Below, piece by piece: positions 1 to 7,448 of a DNA stretch of 35,894 nucleotides. This DNA is from Aureimonas phyllosphaerae (GTDB lineage Bacteria > Pseudomonadota > Alphaproteobacteria > Rhizobiales > Rhizobiaceae), in NCBI RefSeq assembly GCF_900113065.1, contig NZ_FOOA01000026.1:1-35894 (forward strand), written 5' to 3'. The notes under the pieces are model-generated. The model searched no databases. It was given only the letters and a program-made list of their open reading frames with translations, and was not told the DNA's origin. The position numbers and the translations under genes are program-made. Numbering within the stretch: position 1 is the stretch's first letter; each line of letters starts with the position of its first letter.

Positions 1-62
1 AGCGCGTTCGAGGTGGAGTGCGGCGGCGAGGCGGTGGCGCAGGTCACGGTCTCCGCTGCGCA
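1..62. repeat. Terminal direct repeat, left copy (circular contig overlap)
   Basis: The first 62 bases are identical to bases 35833-35894. Seen directly by comparing the two ends. The simplest reading is that this is a circular molecule cut open with an overlap, giving a plasmid of 35,832 bp. A true terminal repeat of a linear element is the alternative, but the theta-type origin and partition genes argue for a circle. Confidence 0.9.
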
Positions 63-160
63 GAATGGGCGGCAACGTACCTCTGCAGTGGTCAGCGCCT
101 GTCGGACGGGTGGGCTTACAAACAGGACCCTAAGGACATTTGAAATCGCCATCGCCACTT
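63..160 (+). promoter_or_regulatory. Leader region upstream of the reverse transcriptase
   Basis: Together with 35699-35832 across the circle junction, this gives a gene-free leader of about 290 bases between the HNH-like gene and the RT gene. I see no convincing ORF and no clear promoter. An AAGGA lies at 132-136, only 3 bases before a TTG at 140. The leader is long enough to hold a promoter and possibly an RNA used by the RT, but no fold is obvious by eye. Confidence 0.3.
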
Positions 161-1567
161 ATGAAGCGCGTGCAGAGCAAGGCGACTCTGCATAAAGCGT
201 GGCGTGTCATTCAAGAAAATGCCCAGACATCCACCTCGCTCGATGTGCGCGAGGAGGTCGATAAGTTTGCGGCCGATCCCCAAAAGAACATCAATCAGCT
301 GAGCGGTCAGCTGTCCGCCGGCAGCTTCCGATTTCCTGAAGCCAAGGGCATTCCGGTCGCCAAAAAGAACGCGGATGGCACCAAAAGCGCTAAATTTCGC
401 CCCTTGGTGCTGGCGTCTCTACGCTCACGCATCGTCCAGCGTGCCGTGCTCGAAGCGCTGGATACGGTTTCCGGTCTAAAGCCGTACTTCCATAATCCTC
501 ACAGCTTTGGTGGCATTCAGAAGCAGAAGGATGGTTTGGCAGCAGTGCCTGCAGCGGTCCAGGCGGTGCTGACCGCGATCGGCAACGGTGCCACCCATGT
601 GGCTTTTGCCGATATCCGGGCCTTCTTCACGAAGATCCCCAAACCGCACGTGACCGAGATCATTGCGACGGTCACAGGCGATCCGGAGTTCATGGCGCTG
701 TTCGCTGACGCCATCAAACTCGAGTTGTCGAACATGGCCGAGCTGAAGGAGAAGGCGCAAGCCTTCCCGATCGAGTCCATCGGCGTGGCGCAAGGCAACT
801 CCCTGTCACCCCTGTTGGGCAATATCCTGCTGCACGATTTCGACCGGCAGATGAACGAAGGCGATTGCGTCTGCATTCGCTACATCGATGATTTCATCAT
901 TCTGGCGCCGTCCGCTGCGGCTGCAAAAGCTCGCATGAAGCTGGCAATCGGCATCTTGGCCAAGTTCGGCATGACGCTGTCCGAGGAGAAATCGACAACC
1001 GAGCCCCTGCGTGTGTCCGATCAGTTCGACTGGCTAGGGATCGAGTTCAATAACGGCCTGCTCCGCCCGTCTAAAAAGGCCATCTCCAAGCTCGAGCTGA
1101 ACGTCCAGAAGCGTTTCAATGAGAGCGCAAAGGGCATGCGGGAGACCAAACCCGGAGGGCCTATTGCCCGGAAACATTCCTTGGTTGCAACTCTGAACCG
1201 GACTGACAGCATCATCCGAGGCTGGGGCAAACACTATCGGTTCTGTAACGACGAGGCCCTGTTTGCACGGATTGATGCGAAGATGGCCCGGCTGGTTGGG
1301 GCCTTCCTGGGCGAGTACCGCGATATCAAAAACCGCCGAGACGCGAAGGATGCAGCCTCACTGTTGGGCATTGACGAGCTAGCACGTCAGAAGCGCCAAC
1401 CTCTGATATGGCCGTCCCAGGGTAAGAAGCCGCAGGCTGGCTATACCCTGCCCTCCGCTTCGATCACCGCAGCACCACTGCCCATCACGGGCGCTATCTG
1501 GGACGAGATCATTGCCGAGGCATTGACCGCCGATGTAGCGGACCCAGATGCCCCCCGTTGGGAATAG
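161..1567 (+). CDS. Stand-alone group II intron-like reverse transcriptase (YIDD type)
   Basis: This 468-residue protein carries the ordered reverse transcriptase blocks: an RT2-like NPHSFGG, FADIRAFF (about 149-156, first catalytic Asp), GVAQGNSLSPLLGNI (from about 208), the active site YIDD (about 241-244), a GMTLSEEKS block, and WLGIEF (about 291-296). A maturase-X-like RGWGKHYRF follows at about 353-361. It lacks an HNH endonuclease tail, and I see no group II intron domain V nearby, so it is probably not a working intron. Group II-like (G2L) RTs with YIDD in place of YADD are known, and one has been linked to double-strand break repair; other stand-alone RTs defend against phage. An Abi_2/HEPN gene follows on the same strand. 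The start is uncertain: ATG 161 is chosen, but TTG at 140 is in frame just after a stop. Function here is inferred. Confidence 0.9.
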   Translation: MKRVQSKATLHKAWRVIQENAQTSTSLDVREEVDKFAADPQKNINQLSGQLSAGSFRFPEAKGIPVAKKNADGTKSAKFRPLVLASLRSRIVQRAVLEALDTVSGLKPYFHNPHSFGGIQKQKDGLAAVPAAVQAVLTAIGNGATHVAFADIRAFFTKIPKPHVTEIIATVTGDPEFMALFADAIKLELSNMAELKEKAQAFPIESIGVAQGNSLSPLLGNILLHDFDRQMNEGDCVCIRYIDDFIILAPSAAAAKARMKLAIGILAKFGMTLSEEKSTTEPLRVSDQFDWLGIEFNNGLLRPSKKAISKLELNVQKRFNESAKGMRETKPGGPIARKHSLVATLNRTDSIIRGWGKHYRFCNDEALFARIDAKMARLVGAFLGEYRDIKNRRDAKDAASLLGIDELARQKRQPLIWPSQGKKPQAGYTLPSASITAAPLPITGAIWDEIIAEALTADVADPDAPRWE

Positions 1568-1603
1568 GACCACCTACCCGGACGATGACCCCTCAGATCC
1601 CTG

Positions 1604-1744
1604 GAACCATGGTTCTGTGTTCCCATGGGAGCATAACCATGACCTCACCTAGGAAGGTGCCTATGACGGGAAAGGCTGAAAGGGGGGTGTAGAAACAAAC
1701 ATGCCCCGGAGGTATGCAGAGCAGGGACCATCCGGGGCTTACAC
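1604..1744 (+). other. Palindrome-rich spacer, candidate structured RNA
   Basis: The gap between RT and the Abi_2 gene is dense in inverted repeats. GAACCATGGTTC at 1604-1615 and TCCCATGGGA at 1621-1630 are perfect palindromes. CACCT/AGGTG forms a 4-base-loop hairpin at 1646-1659. GCCCCGGA (1703-1710) pairs with TCCGGGGC (1731-1738), with outer GTGTA/TACAC arms at 1687-1691 and 1740-1744. The last stem covers the ATG at 1701. It could be a translational control element or part of a noncoding RNA; conserved RNAs have been described upstream of abiF-type genes. No fold was computed. Confidence 0.45.
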
Positions 1745-2471
1745 ATGCTATATGGGGACAGGCCCCACCAAAAAGCAAGTGAAACCTGACATAGTGCCCA
1801 CCTTCGTTGATGCCCTCTCCTCCGACCGGTTCCACACCTACCAGCAGTGGGCCCAGGGCGACGACGTACTGGCCCGGCGCCTCTACACCTTCAATGTTCA
1901 GCTCAGCGCCGCCCTTTATGGCCCCCTGCATATGTTCGAAGTGGCCCTGCGCAACGTCACCGACAGGAAGATGGTCGCGGACCATGGCCCCGACTGGCTG
2001 GATGACCAAGCCCTAATGACACCCTATGGAATAGGCCAGGTGCAGAAGGCTAGGGACACCCTCAACCGGCAGCGCAAGGCGGGCACCCATGCCCAGCTGG
2101 TGGCAGAGCTTAACTTGGGCTTCTGGATCGGGCTCTACAGCCGCCAGTCCCAGCACCTATGGCATGGCCTCCGTCCTGTCTTTCAGGCTCGAGGCATCCA
2201 GCGCCCTGCCCTTCATGGTCAGCTCGACGCACTGCGAAGCCTTCGCAACCGCATTGCCCATTACGAGCCAATTATCCACCTTCCCCTCGCCCAGCTCTAC
2301 GGCAATCTCACGAGCATCACCGGCTGGCTGTCCCCCTCGGCTGCTGCCTGGACTCAGGCCACGTCCACCTGGGCCGCCATTTACCCCGGCGTACCCATCC
2401 TTGTGCCGGTGCCTGGCAGCAAGGCGCTTCAGCTGGACGCCCAAGCTATCCCTACCCTTCCAACCATTTAG
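1701..2471 (+). CDS. Abi_2-type (AbiD/AbiF-like) HEPN-domain protein
   Basis: The 256-residue protein matches the Abi family pattern: MFEVALRN (78-85), an ELNLGFWIGLYS segment (136-147), and LRSLRNRIAHYEP (178-190). The last contains the HEPN ribonuclease signature R-x4-H (R182, H187). Abi_2 proteins are abortive-infection or toxin-like proteins, and HEPN domains commonly cut RNA. It starts 133 bases after the RT stop on the same strand, so the two may be co-transcribed. A G-run at 1681-1686 could act as a distant Shine-Dalgarno for ATG 1701. ATG 1752 is an alternative start that would leave the preceding stem-loop untranslated. The family call is fairly firm; a role as RT-linked effector is inference. 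Confidence 0.8.
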   Translation: MPRRYAEQGPSGAYTCYMGTGPTKKQVKPDIVPTFVDALSSDRFHTYQQWAQGDDVLARRLYTFNVQLSAALYGPLHMFEVALRNVTDRKMVADHGPDWLDDQALMTPYGIGQVQKARDTLNRQRKAGTHAQLVAELNLGFWIGLYSRQSQHLWHGLRPVFQARGIQRPALHGQLDALRSLRNRIAHYEPIIHLPLAQLYGNLTSITGWLSPSAAAWTQATSTWAAIYPGVPILVPVPGSKALQLDAQAIPTLPTI

Positions 2472-2607
2472 CGCAGCATTCTAAAATCGCTGGATCCCGC
2501 AAATTATACCTGATCGACATAGCCTTCGTCTTGGCAGCTACGCGGACGTCCCATAACTACAGCATATCGGCACGAGCTTCCGATACGCGATCATAAGGGA
2601 CCAACTC
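2472..2607. other. Intergenic spacer, nothing recognised
   Basis: A 136-base gap between the Abi_2 gene and the next small ORF. It is more AT-rich than its flanks (for example around 2500-2515) and could carry the promoter for the ORF at 2608. No repeat or terminator was recognised. Confidence 0.3.
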
Positions 2608-2817
2608 ATGACCGATGAGCGTGACTACCACCGCGACATCTTCGATCAGACGATGCAAATGATCCAGAGAGGCGAAGAGTTGGCGGATACACTAACCAAA
2701 GCGCCGCCCAGCGACATGCGCGATCGGCTGCTCGCCTCAACACAGAAGCATTTGGTCCAGCTCAAATCTGAAGCTGAAGAGCTTGAAGCACTTGGCTGGG
2801 ATAGCGGGAACGCATGA
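2608..2817 (+). CDS. Small hypothetical protein (69 aa)
   Basis: A short charged, helical protein (MTDERDYHRDIF...) without a family I recognise. It has no cysteine motif, signal peptide or membrane segment. An AAGGGA at about 2595-2600 precedes the ATG at suitable spacing, and codon use is like the neighbours. It stands alone between the defence-like pair and the DUF4062 gene. A small regulator or antitoxin-like protein is possible, but nothing in the sequence proves it. Confidence 0.5.
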   Translation: MTDERDYHRDIFDQTMQMIQRGEELADTLTKAPPSDMRDRLLASTQKHLVQLKSEAEELEALGWDSGNA

Positions 2818-2907
2818 AACCATACGATCAGGCCTTCGGGCCTGCTCTTATGCCGTAGGCGTCCGCTTTTCGTTGGTCGTTCGTGCGGCCTATGATAAGT
2901 TCCAGAC

Positions 2908-3123
2908 GTGAAAAATCCCATCTCGAGCCCGCACCACATCATCAGGCATCGAGCTAAAAGCGGCTGCTTCGTGCTGCCTCAGGTCATGGGTGAAATGATC
3001 AGTGCTGTCGAGGGAATGTCCCTGACGCCGCGCATGCGCACGGCCGTTAAGGCAGCCCGCGGGCGTTCCCTTACATCGGAACAACGGCGTGACCTGATCA
3101 AAAAGACCCTACGCCAGAAGTAG
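2908..3123 (+). CDS. Possible small basic protein (up to 71 aa)
   Basis: An open frame starts at GTG 2908. The C-terminal part (from the internal MGEMISAVEGM) is basic and helical and ends in KKTLRQK, which looks protein-like, while the first 25 residues look less so. A shorter form starting at an internal ATG is possible. No family is recognised and no strong ribosome binding site is seen. Confidence 0.35.
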   Translation: MKNPISSPHHIIRHRAKSGCFVLPQVMGEMISAVEGMSLTPRMRTAVKAARGRSLTSEQRRDLIKKTLRQK

Positions 3124-3172
3124 ATCCTCATCGCGTGGACGGTGGGGGCTGCTTGTGCCTATATTCTTGCTC

Positions 3173-3204
3173 GCCGTATCTACGGCGATACGGCGATACG
3201 GCGG
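3173..3204. repeat. Candidate centromere repeat cluster 1 (GCCGTAT/ATACGGC)
   Basis: GCCGTAT at 3173-3179 is followed by two back-to-back GATACGGC units at 3187-3194 and 3195-3202. The same heptamer recurs at 4433-4547 and 5557-5600, flanking the par genes, which suggests a ParG-type DNA binding array. This copy lies just beyond the stop of the DUF4062 gene. Confidence 0.5.
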
Positions 3205-3225
3205 ACCGCATTTGCGGCGTTCCGG

Positions 3226-4353
3226 TCAGCCGCGGTCTTTCCATATCCGGCGCAGCGTCACCACAAGGTCATCGACCATATGTCCCTGATCCAAGCTCAA
3301 AGCCGCCCGCGGCTTGGCCGCCGGGGACAGGATCGCCGGCACTTTATCCTGCCCATAGCCTCCCAGGCCCATGGGGTAGCTATTGGGGCTTTGATCCTGC
3401 TCAGCCTGCGTACGCCAGACCACGTGTTCGGTCTCAGCCAGGGTAACCGCTGGAACTAGGTGTGTCAGCCGCTGGGTGCTGTCGATACGCTCAAGCACCT
3501 GCACCGCGAAGGCCATGGCGCCGGCAAGCGTTGTGCGCACGTTTTCTTCAATGACGACCATACCGTGCGGACCTTCGGCCAACGGTAGATGGAACAGCAT
3601 GTCGCCGGTCGGCGACACGCGAAAGCGGGCGAAGCCATCCCCTTGTGTCAGCACAAGCGCATCACCCTCGAGGGCGTGTTCCGTCCCGCGTTTGCGATCG
3701 AAGATGCGAGCGCGGCCGAACAGGCTTTCTTGCGTAAGGTTGTCGATCAGCTCCGGGTTTTCGACCTCAGCTGGCCGCAGAATGGTCTGTCTGGGACCGA
3801 AGGCCAACGACACCACCAGGGGTTTGCCCTGCCCGCGGTGATAACTGCTGTAGCCGTTGCGTTTGACAGGCAGCTGGGCCAGCGCGCGGGCCTGCAACTC
3901 GGCTTCGTCCATCGGCCTGGCGGCATTGGCCAACTGCCACTCATGGATGGCTCGCGTCACCAGAGCGCGCAGTTCGTCCGGGGTCTTGAAGGCGCCCCGG
4001 AACAGGCCCCCTTCCCACCCCTGCACCTCGTCAATGAATGCCTTCTGTTCAGGCTCGGGCGTCACGCCCTGCTGGACAAAGGCCGCCACCGGAATACGGC
4101 CGCGCGCCTCGCGGTATTCCTCATGGGTGGGTGAGATGCCTGACCGCCCAGCGTAGCCGTAGCGTTCCCCCATCACCAGAAGCACCAAGGCGGCCTGCCT
4201 CAAGCCTGCTAGACAGGCCACCTGTGGCGAATTGGGCTGCGGCGGAAAATCCTCGGCCATAACCGGCTCGTGGCCGAGTTGAACAACGGCTTCACGCGCC
4301 GCCGCACGGAATGGCTCGAACCCGCCGATCAGGGAGCTGATGAAGATCTTCAT
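3226..4353 (-). CDS. DUF4062-domain protein
   Basis: The N-terminus MKIFISSLIGGFEPFR... with VLLVMGERYGYAG and SPTHEEYREA is the DUF4062 pattern, a TIR-like or Rossmann-like module often fused to STAND or AAA domains in signalling and defence proteins. Here the rest (to 375 aa) has no ATPase motif, so the effector part is unknown; it contains a beta-rich middle and no membrane segment. The start is taken at the M of MKIFISS (4353); an in-frame ATG at 4407 adds 18 unlikely residues. Neither start has a good ribosome binding site. The gene runs opposite to parA and sits between two clusters of the candidate centromere repeat. A defence role is possible but unproven. Confidence 0.75.
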   Translation of the reverse strand: MKIFISSLIGGFEPFRAAAREAVVQLGHEPVMAEDFPPQPNSPQVACLAGLRQAALVLLVMGERYGYAGRSGISPTHEEYREARGRIPVAAFVQQGVTPEPEQKAFIDEVQGWEGGLFRGAFKTPDELRALVTRAIHEWQLANAARPMDEAELQARALAQLPVKRNGYSSYHRGQGKPLVVSLAFGPRQTILRPAEVENPELIDNLTQESLFGRARIFDRKRGTEHALEGDALVLTQGDGFARFRVSPTGDMLFHLPLAEGPHGMVVIEENVRTTLAGAMAFAVQVLERIDSTQRLTHLVPAVTLAETEHVVWRTQAEQDQSPNSYPMGLGGYGQDKVPAILSPAAKPRAALSLDQGHMVDDLVVTLRRIWKDRG

Positions 4354-4432
4354 GGGAGGAAACGCACCCGTACCGGTAGAACTATCGTTGGCCAAAAACG
4401 CAGGCATTCATGTTCTGTTCCGGTAGCTTCTT

Positions 4433-4547
4433 GCCGTATCCACGGCGCGCCGTAACGCCGTATTTGGCTCAAATTCGCTGTGGCGGCGCTGCCGCAGGGC
4501 TTTCGTTCATATTGGCGCAAGGGATTGCCGGCACCTTAAAGCCGTAT
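4433..4547. repeat. Candidate centromere repeat cluster 2, upstream of parA
   Basis: GCCGTAT occurs at 4433-4439, 4457-4463 and 4541-4547, with related pieces (CACCGTAAA, TTTACGGCGCACCG) running to about 4595, just before the parA start. The position upstream of a ParA with a ribbon-helix-helix partner matches the usual place of the centromere and operator in type Ib partition loci. The assignment is by pattern and context only. Confidence 0.55.
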
Positions 4548-4608
4548 CACCGTAAAACCATGATCGCCGCATTTACGGCGCACCGCAGAACCGTAAGAAA
4601 GGCCAGCC

Positions 4609-5262
4609 ATGATCATCGGCGTGCTCAACCAGAAGGGCGGGGTCGGCAAAACGACCCTCAGCCTCAATCTCGCGGCAGCCTATGCCACGTCCGGATATCG
4701 CGTCCTGCTGGTCGATGCCGACCCGCAGGGCAGCAGCCTGCGCTGGTCGAGCGCCCGCGCCGAGGACGTGAAGCCGCTGTTCCCGGTGGTCGGCATGGCC
4801 AAGCCATCGATCAGACGTGAGCTGCCCGAGCTGGCCAAGGACTATGACGTGGTGGTGATCGACGGGGCCCCGCGGGTCACCGACTTGGGCCGCGCTGCGA
4901 TCATGGCGAGCGACGTGATCCTGATGCCGGTGCAGCCGTCGCCTTTCGATATCTGGGCGACCGAGGACACCGTGCAGCTGATCCGCGAGGCGCAGCAGTT
5001 CAAGCCAAGCCTGAAAGCCGCTTTTGCGATTAACCGCAAAATCGCAAATACGGCGATTGGGCGTGATGTGGTGGATGCCTTCACCGAAGCGGCGTTCCCC
5101 GTGCTTGACAGCCAGGTCTGCCAGCGCGTGGTCTACGCCGAAAGCGCCGTCCAGGGCCTGAGCGTGGTGGAGGCGGCACCGACCAGCGAGGCCGCCCGAG
5201 AGATCAAGGCGCTGGCCGAGAGCGTGATCAAGTTCAACAAACCGGAAAGGAAGGCGGCATGA
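4609..5262 (+). CDS. parA: ParA-family partition ATPase
   Basis: The 217-residue protein opens with MIIGVLNQKGGVGKTT, a deviant Walker A motif (K9-T16) with the signature lysine, followed by VLLVDADPQGSS (Walker A' aspartate) and VVVIDGAPR (Walker B). The short length without an N-terminal DNA-binding domain places it in the type Ib (ParF-like) group. Such proteins polymerise or form gradients on the nucleoid and move plasmid copies apart. Its stop overlaps the start of the ribbon-helix-helix gene by 4 bases, so the two are co-translated. The upstream region carries the candidate centromere repeats. Confidence 0.95.
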   Translation: MIIGVLNQKGGVGKTTLSLNLAAAYATSGYRVLLVDADPQGSSLRWSSARAEDVKPLFPVVGMAKPSIRRELPELAKDYDVVVIDGAPRVTDLGRAAIMASDVILMPVQPSPFDIWATEDTVQLIREAQQFKPSLKAAFAINRKIANTAIGRDVVDAFTEAAFPVLDSQVCQRVVYAESAVQGLSVVEAAPTSEAAREIKALAESVIKFNKPERKAA

Positions 5263-5555
5263 GCAAGAAGGTCGCGTTCAGTCGTATCAGCAGCACGCCA
5301 CCGGCGACCGCCGATGAGTGGATCGCCCAGGGCGCCGAAAGCGAGGGCAGGGCCCTTCACGTGGTCCCGGATACGCCCAAGGCCGACGAGCCGCAGGCTG
5401 AGGCTGCCAAGGAAGCCCCGCGCAAAATGGTGCGCTTCACCCTCGACGTCGATGCCGAGCTGCACCAGCGCATCAAGGTTGCCTGCGCCATGCGCGGCGA
5501 GAAGATGTCGGACGTGCTGCGCCGGGTCTTTGAAAAGGAATTCCCTGCCGCGTAA
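5259..5555 (+). CDS. ParG-like ribbon-helix-helix partition protein
   Basis: The 98-residue protein has a flexible acidic N-terminus. Its C-terminal ribbon-helix-helix includes KMVRFTLDVDAELHQRIKVA, then MRGEKMSDVLRRVFEKEF. This is the layout of ParG-type centromere-binding proteins, which also repress their own operon. It overlaps parA by 4 bases. It most likely binds the GCCGTAT repeats on either side of the operon. The family call is from fold pattern and operon position; sequence is too diverged to name a specific subfamily. Confidence 0.85.
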   Translation: MSKKVAFSRISSTPPATADEWIAQGAESEGRALHVVPDTPKADEPQAEAAKEAPRKMVRFTLDVDAELHQRIKVACAMRGEKMSDVLRRVFEKEFPAA

Positions 5556-5556
5556 A

Positions 5557-5600
5557 GCCGTATTGCCGTGTGCACGGTGATACGCTTTTACGGCGATACG
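5557..5600. repeat. Candidate centromere repeat cluster 3, downstream of parG
   Basis: GCCGTAT at 5557-5563 is followed by the small palindrome CCGTGTGCACGG, then GTGATACGC and GGCGATACGCC. These are variants of the heptamer found upstream of parA and near 3173. Clusters therefore lie on both sides of the operon. The palindrome may also act as a weak terminator for parA-parG. Confidence 0.5.
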
Positions 5601-5697
5601 CCCACACAATCTCTCGCAAACTCGCTGCGCCGGTTTTCTGCTACCCAAACGGGCAGTCGAATTCCTATGCCGGCCGAATCAACGTAAAACTCTGCCT

Positions 5698-6768
5698 GTG
5701 AACCCGCCAAACGTCCGCGATCCCGATCTGCTCGAAAAGCTCGCTGAGGCTCAGACCTACAGCGCGCGCTACCGCGAGATTCAGGTCCGGAACATCGAGG
5801 GCATGCAGGCCGATCGCGACAAGCTCGCGGCCGAAGCCGAGGCCAAGAGGACGGCTCTGGCAGCGCTGCCGCGCGAAGCGCGCCGCCGCACGATCATCCG
5901 GGAAGTGATCGAGACCGAAGGTCCGTCACCCGACAATCTCCGGTTCCTGCCGACGCCGCTGGCCATCTGCGGCCTGCCTTACCGTCGCCTCCCGACCGAG
6001 CGGCGCGAGTTCGAGCGTCGCCAGGGTCGAATGTCGGTGGTGGTCTCGGCCGGTTGGCTGATGGACCCCAATGGGAACCGCATTCACCAGCCGATCCCCT
6101 GGGGGCCGAAAGCGCGCCTGATCATGGCGCACCTGTCAACCGAGGCTCTGCGCAACAACAGCCCTGTGGTCGAAACCGCCGACACCCTGACCGGCTTCAT
6201 GCACGACATGGGTTTCACGGTCACGGGCGGGGAACGCGGTTCGCTGGCGCCGTTCAAGGAACAGTTGCGCGCCCTGGCCGCCTGCCGCATGGAATTTAGT
6301 GCCTGGGACGGCAGCCGGTCCGCCATGGTGGACGTCAAGCCGCTCGAGAAGGTTGAGCTGTGGTTTGGCGAAGATCCGGCCCAGCGCAGCCTGTGGCCGT
6401 CCAAGATCGAGTTCTCGCACCGGTATTTCGAGGAGCTGCAGAAGCACGCGCTGCCGATCGACAAACGCGCGCTCAAGGCATTTTCCGGATCGGCACGCCG
6501 GCTGGACCTGCTGTTCTGGATCACCTTCCGGATCACGCGGCTGAACGACCATTTCATTCTCGACTGGAAACCGCTCAAGGAGCAGTTCGGCGAGGGCTTT
6601 GCCCGCGACCGTGACTTCCGTGCGCACCTGGTCGAGGATCTGGCCAGCATCAAAGAGCTGTTCCCCAAGCTGCCGGTGAAGCTCACTGCCCGCGGCCTGG
6701 AAATGGACGCCGCCGACAGCACCGCGCTGGCGATCCCCAAACGCACCCTCGTCACCAAGAAAGCCTGA
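5698..6768 (+). CDS. repA: Plasmid replication initiator, RepA_C family
   Basis: The 356-residue protein resembles plasmid-encoded RepA proteins of the RepA_C family (PF04796 type), found on proteobacterial plasmids. Diagnostic stretches are LPTPLAICGLPYRR, GPKARLIMAHLSTEA and the winged-helix-like KAFSGSARRLDLLFWITFR. An initiator of this kind binds iterons and melts the origin with host DnaA. A row of iterons lies immediately downstream, as expected. The start is GTG 5698; no strong Shine-Dalgarno is seen, and a weakly translated initiator would limit copy number. It lies about 140 bases after parG, in the common par-rep arrangement. Confidence 0.9.
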   Translation: MNPPNVRDPDLLEKLAEAQTYSARYREIQVRNIEGMQADRDKLAAEAEAKRTALAALPREARRRTIIREVIETEGPSPDNLRFLPTPLAICGLPYRRLPTERREFERRQGRMSVVVSAGWLMDPNGNRIHQPIPWGPKARLIMAHLSTEALRNNSPVVETADTLTGFMHDMGFTVTGGERGSLAPFKEQLRALAACRMEFSAWDGSRSAMVDVKPLEKVELWFGEDPAQRSLWPSKIEFSHRYFEELQKHALPIDKRALKAFSGSARRLDLLFWITFRITRLNDHFILDWKPLKEQFGEGFARDRDFRAHLVEDLASIKELFPKLPVKLTARGLEMDAADSTALAIPKRTLVTKKA

Positions 6769-6779
6769 GAAAATCTAGG

Positions 6780-6793
6780 AAAACCTAGGTTTT
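6780..6793. terminator. Palindrome AAAACCTAGGTTTT after repA
   Basis: A perfect 14-base palindrome starts 12 bases after the repA stop. It is preceded by the related AAATCTAGGA. It may be a short terminator or a protein-binding site at the left edge of the origin; the stem is too short and AT-rich to be sure. Confidence 0.35.
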
Positions 6794-6807
6794 GCAGTGG
6801 CATAGCC

Positions 6808-7048
6808 GCGCTGAATTGGTCGCGCCCGTTTTCGGCCGGGCATGCCGCTCGATGCCGGTTTTCGCTACGCAGAGTTGGTCGCGCCCCTGGCCGGAACTTT
6901 CAGAACGGAATCATGGGGTTAAAAATCAGCCACGCAGAGTTGGTCGCGCATCCACGCAGAGTTGGTCGCGCCCCGTGCCGTTTCCACGCAGAGTTGGTCG
7001 CGCCCGCACGCAGAGTTGGTCGCGCTTTCCACGCAGAGTTGGTCGCGC
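6808..7048 (+). other. oriV: Replication origin: iteron array
   Basis: The 19-mer CACGCAGAGTTGGTCGCGC occurs exactly at 6931, 6953, 6985, 7007 and 7030. A copy with one changed first base is at 6866, and a degenerate copy ends at about 6825. Spacing between the exact copies is 22, 32, 22 and 23 bases, about two or three helical turns. This is the binding array expected for the RepA encoded just upstream. Confidence 0.9.
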
Positions 7049-7127
7049 CCTCTATATAGAACAGAAAGGATTCAGAAACGTCTCACAGAAAGCTCTCTCA
7101 GAAACCCTATTCAGAATTTCAGAAAAA
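7049..7127 (+). other. AT-rich unwinding region with CAGAAA repeats
   Basis: Directly after the last iteron the sequence becomes AT-rich (TCTATATAGA). It repeats a (T/C/A)CAGAAA-like motif about six times: near 7061, 7071, 7084, 7098, 7110 (degenerate) and 7118. This is the layout of a DNA unwinding element next to iterons. No perfect DnaA box was found by eye. Confidence 0.6.
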
Positions 7128-7149
7128 GCGCGTGCGCGATCAATTTTTT

Positions 7150-7448
7150 TGATGGAAGATTGAAAAGGGGAGGGGGCCGAAGCACTTGGCTCCGGTCCCT
7201 GGGCAGTAGGTCCATAAGCGGAGCACGACAGGATGGCCACAGGCAGCCCATGAGCGCGTTTTCCATCCCGTAACGCCTCATTGACCATACCGCAGCTGAA
7301 AACGCTTCCACGGGCCTCCTATTACGTTTGGCGGGGTCCTGCTTTTGCGGGGGGAGAGGCCAGAATGTCCGGCCCCTATAGCTGCCAAAATGCCGTACTT
7401 CGTTCCGCGCTGTTTTGCCAAAATCGGTTTGCCGCGCGGGACGTCCGT
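7150..7448. other. Gene-free stretch downstream of the origin
   Basis: About 300 bases between the unwinding region and the end of the M48 peptidase gene. It opens with a purine-rich tract (GGGGAGGGGG near 7166). I see no convincing coding sequence, repeat or strong terminator; it may hold the far side of the origin. Confidence 0.4.

Noticed and set aside
1568-1700. Group II intron RNA around the RT gene
   Set aside because: I could not find a domain V-like hairpin or the intron end signals; a covariance model search would be decisive.
3135-3459. Plus-strand open frames overlapping the end of the DUF4062 gene
   Set aside because: They translate the centromere-like repeats and the antisense of a recognisable protein.
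6931-7048. Possible CRISPR array
   Set aside because: Repeats are 19 bases with gaps of only 3-13 bases and lie next to repA; these are iterons, and no cas genes are present.
6792-7163. Open frame of 123 codons after repA
   Set aside because: It runs through the iterons, so its repeated peptide (AELVA, TQSWSR types) is a by-product of the repeat.
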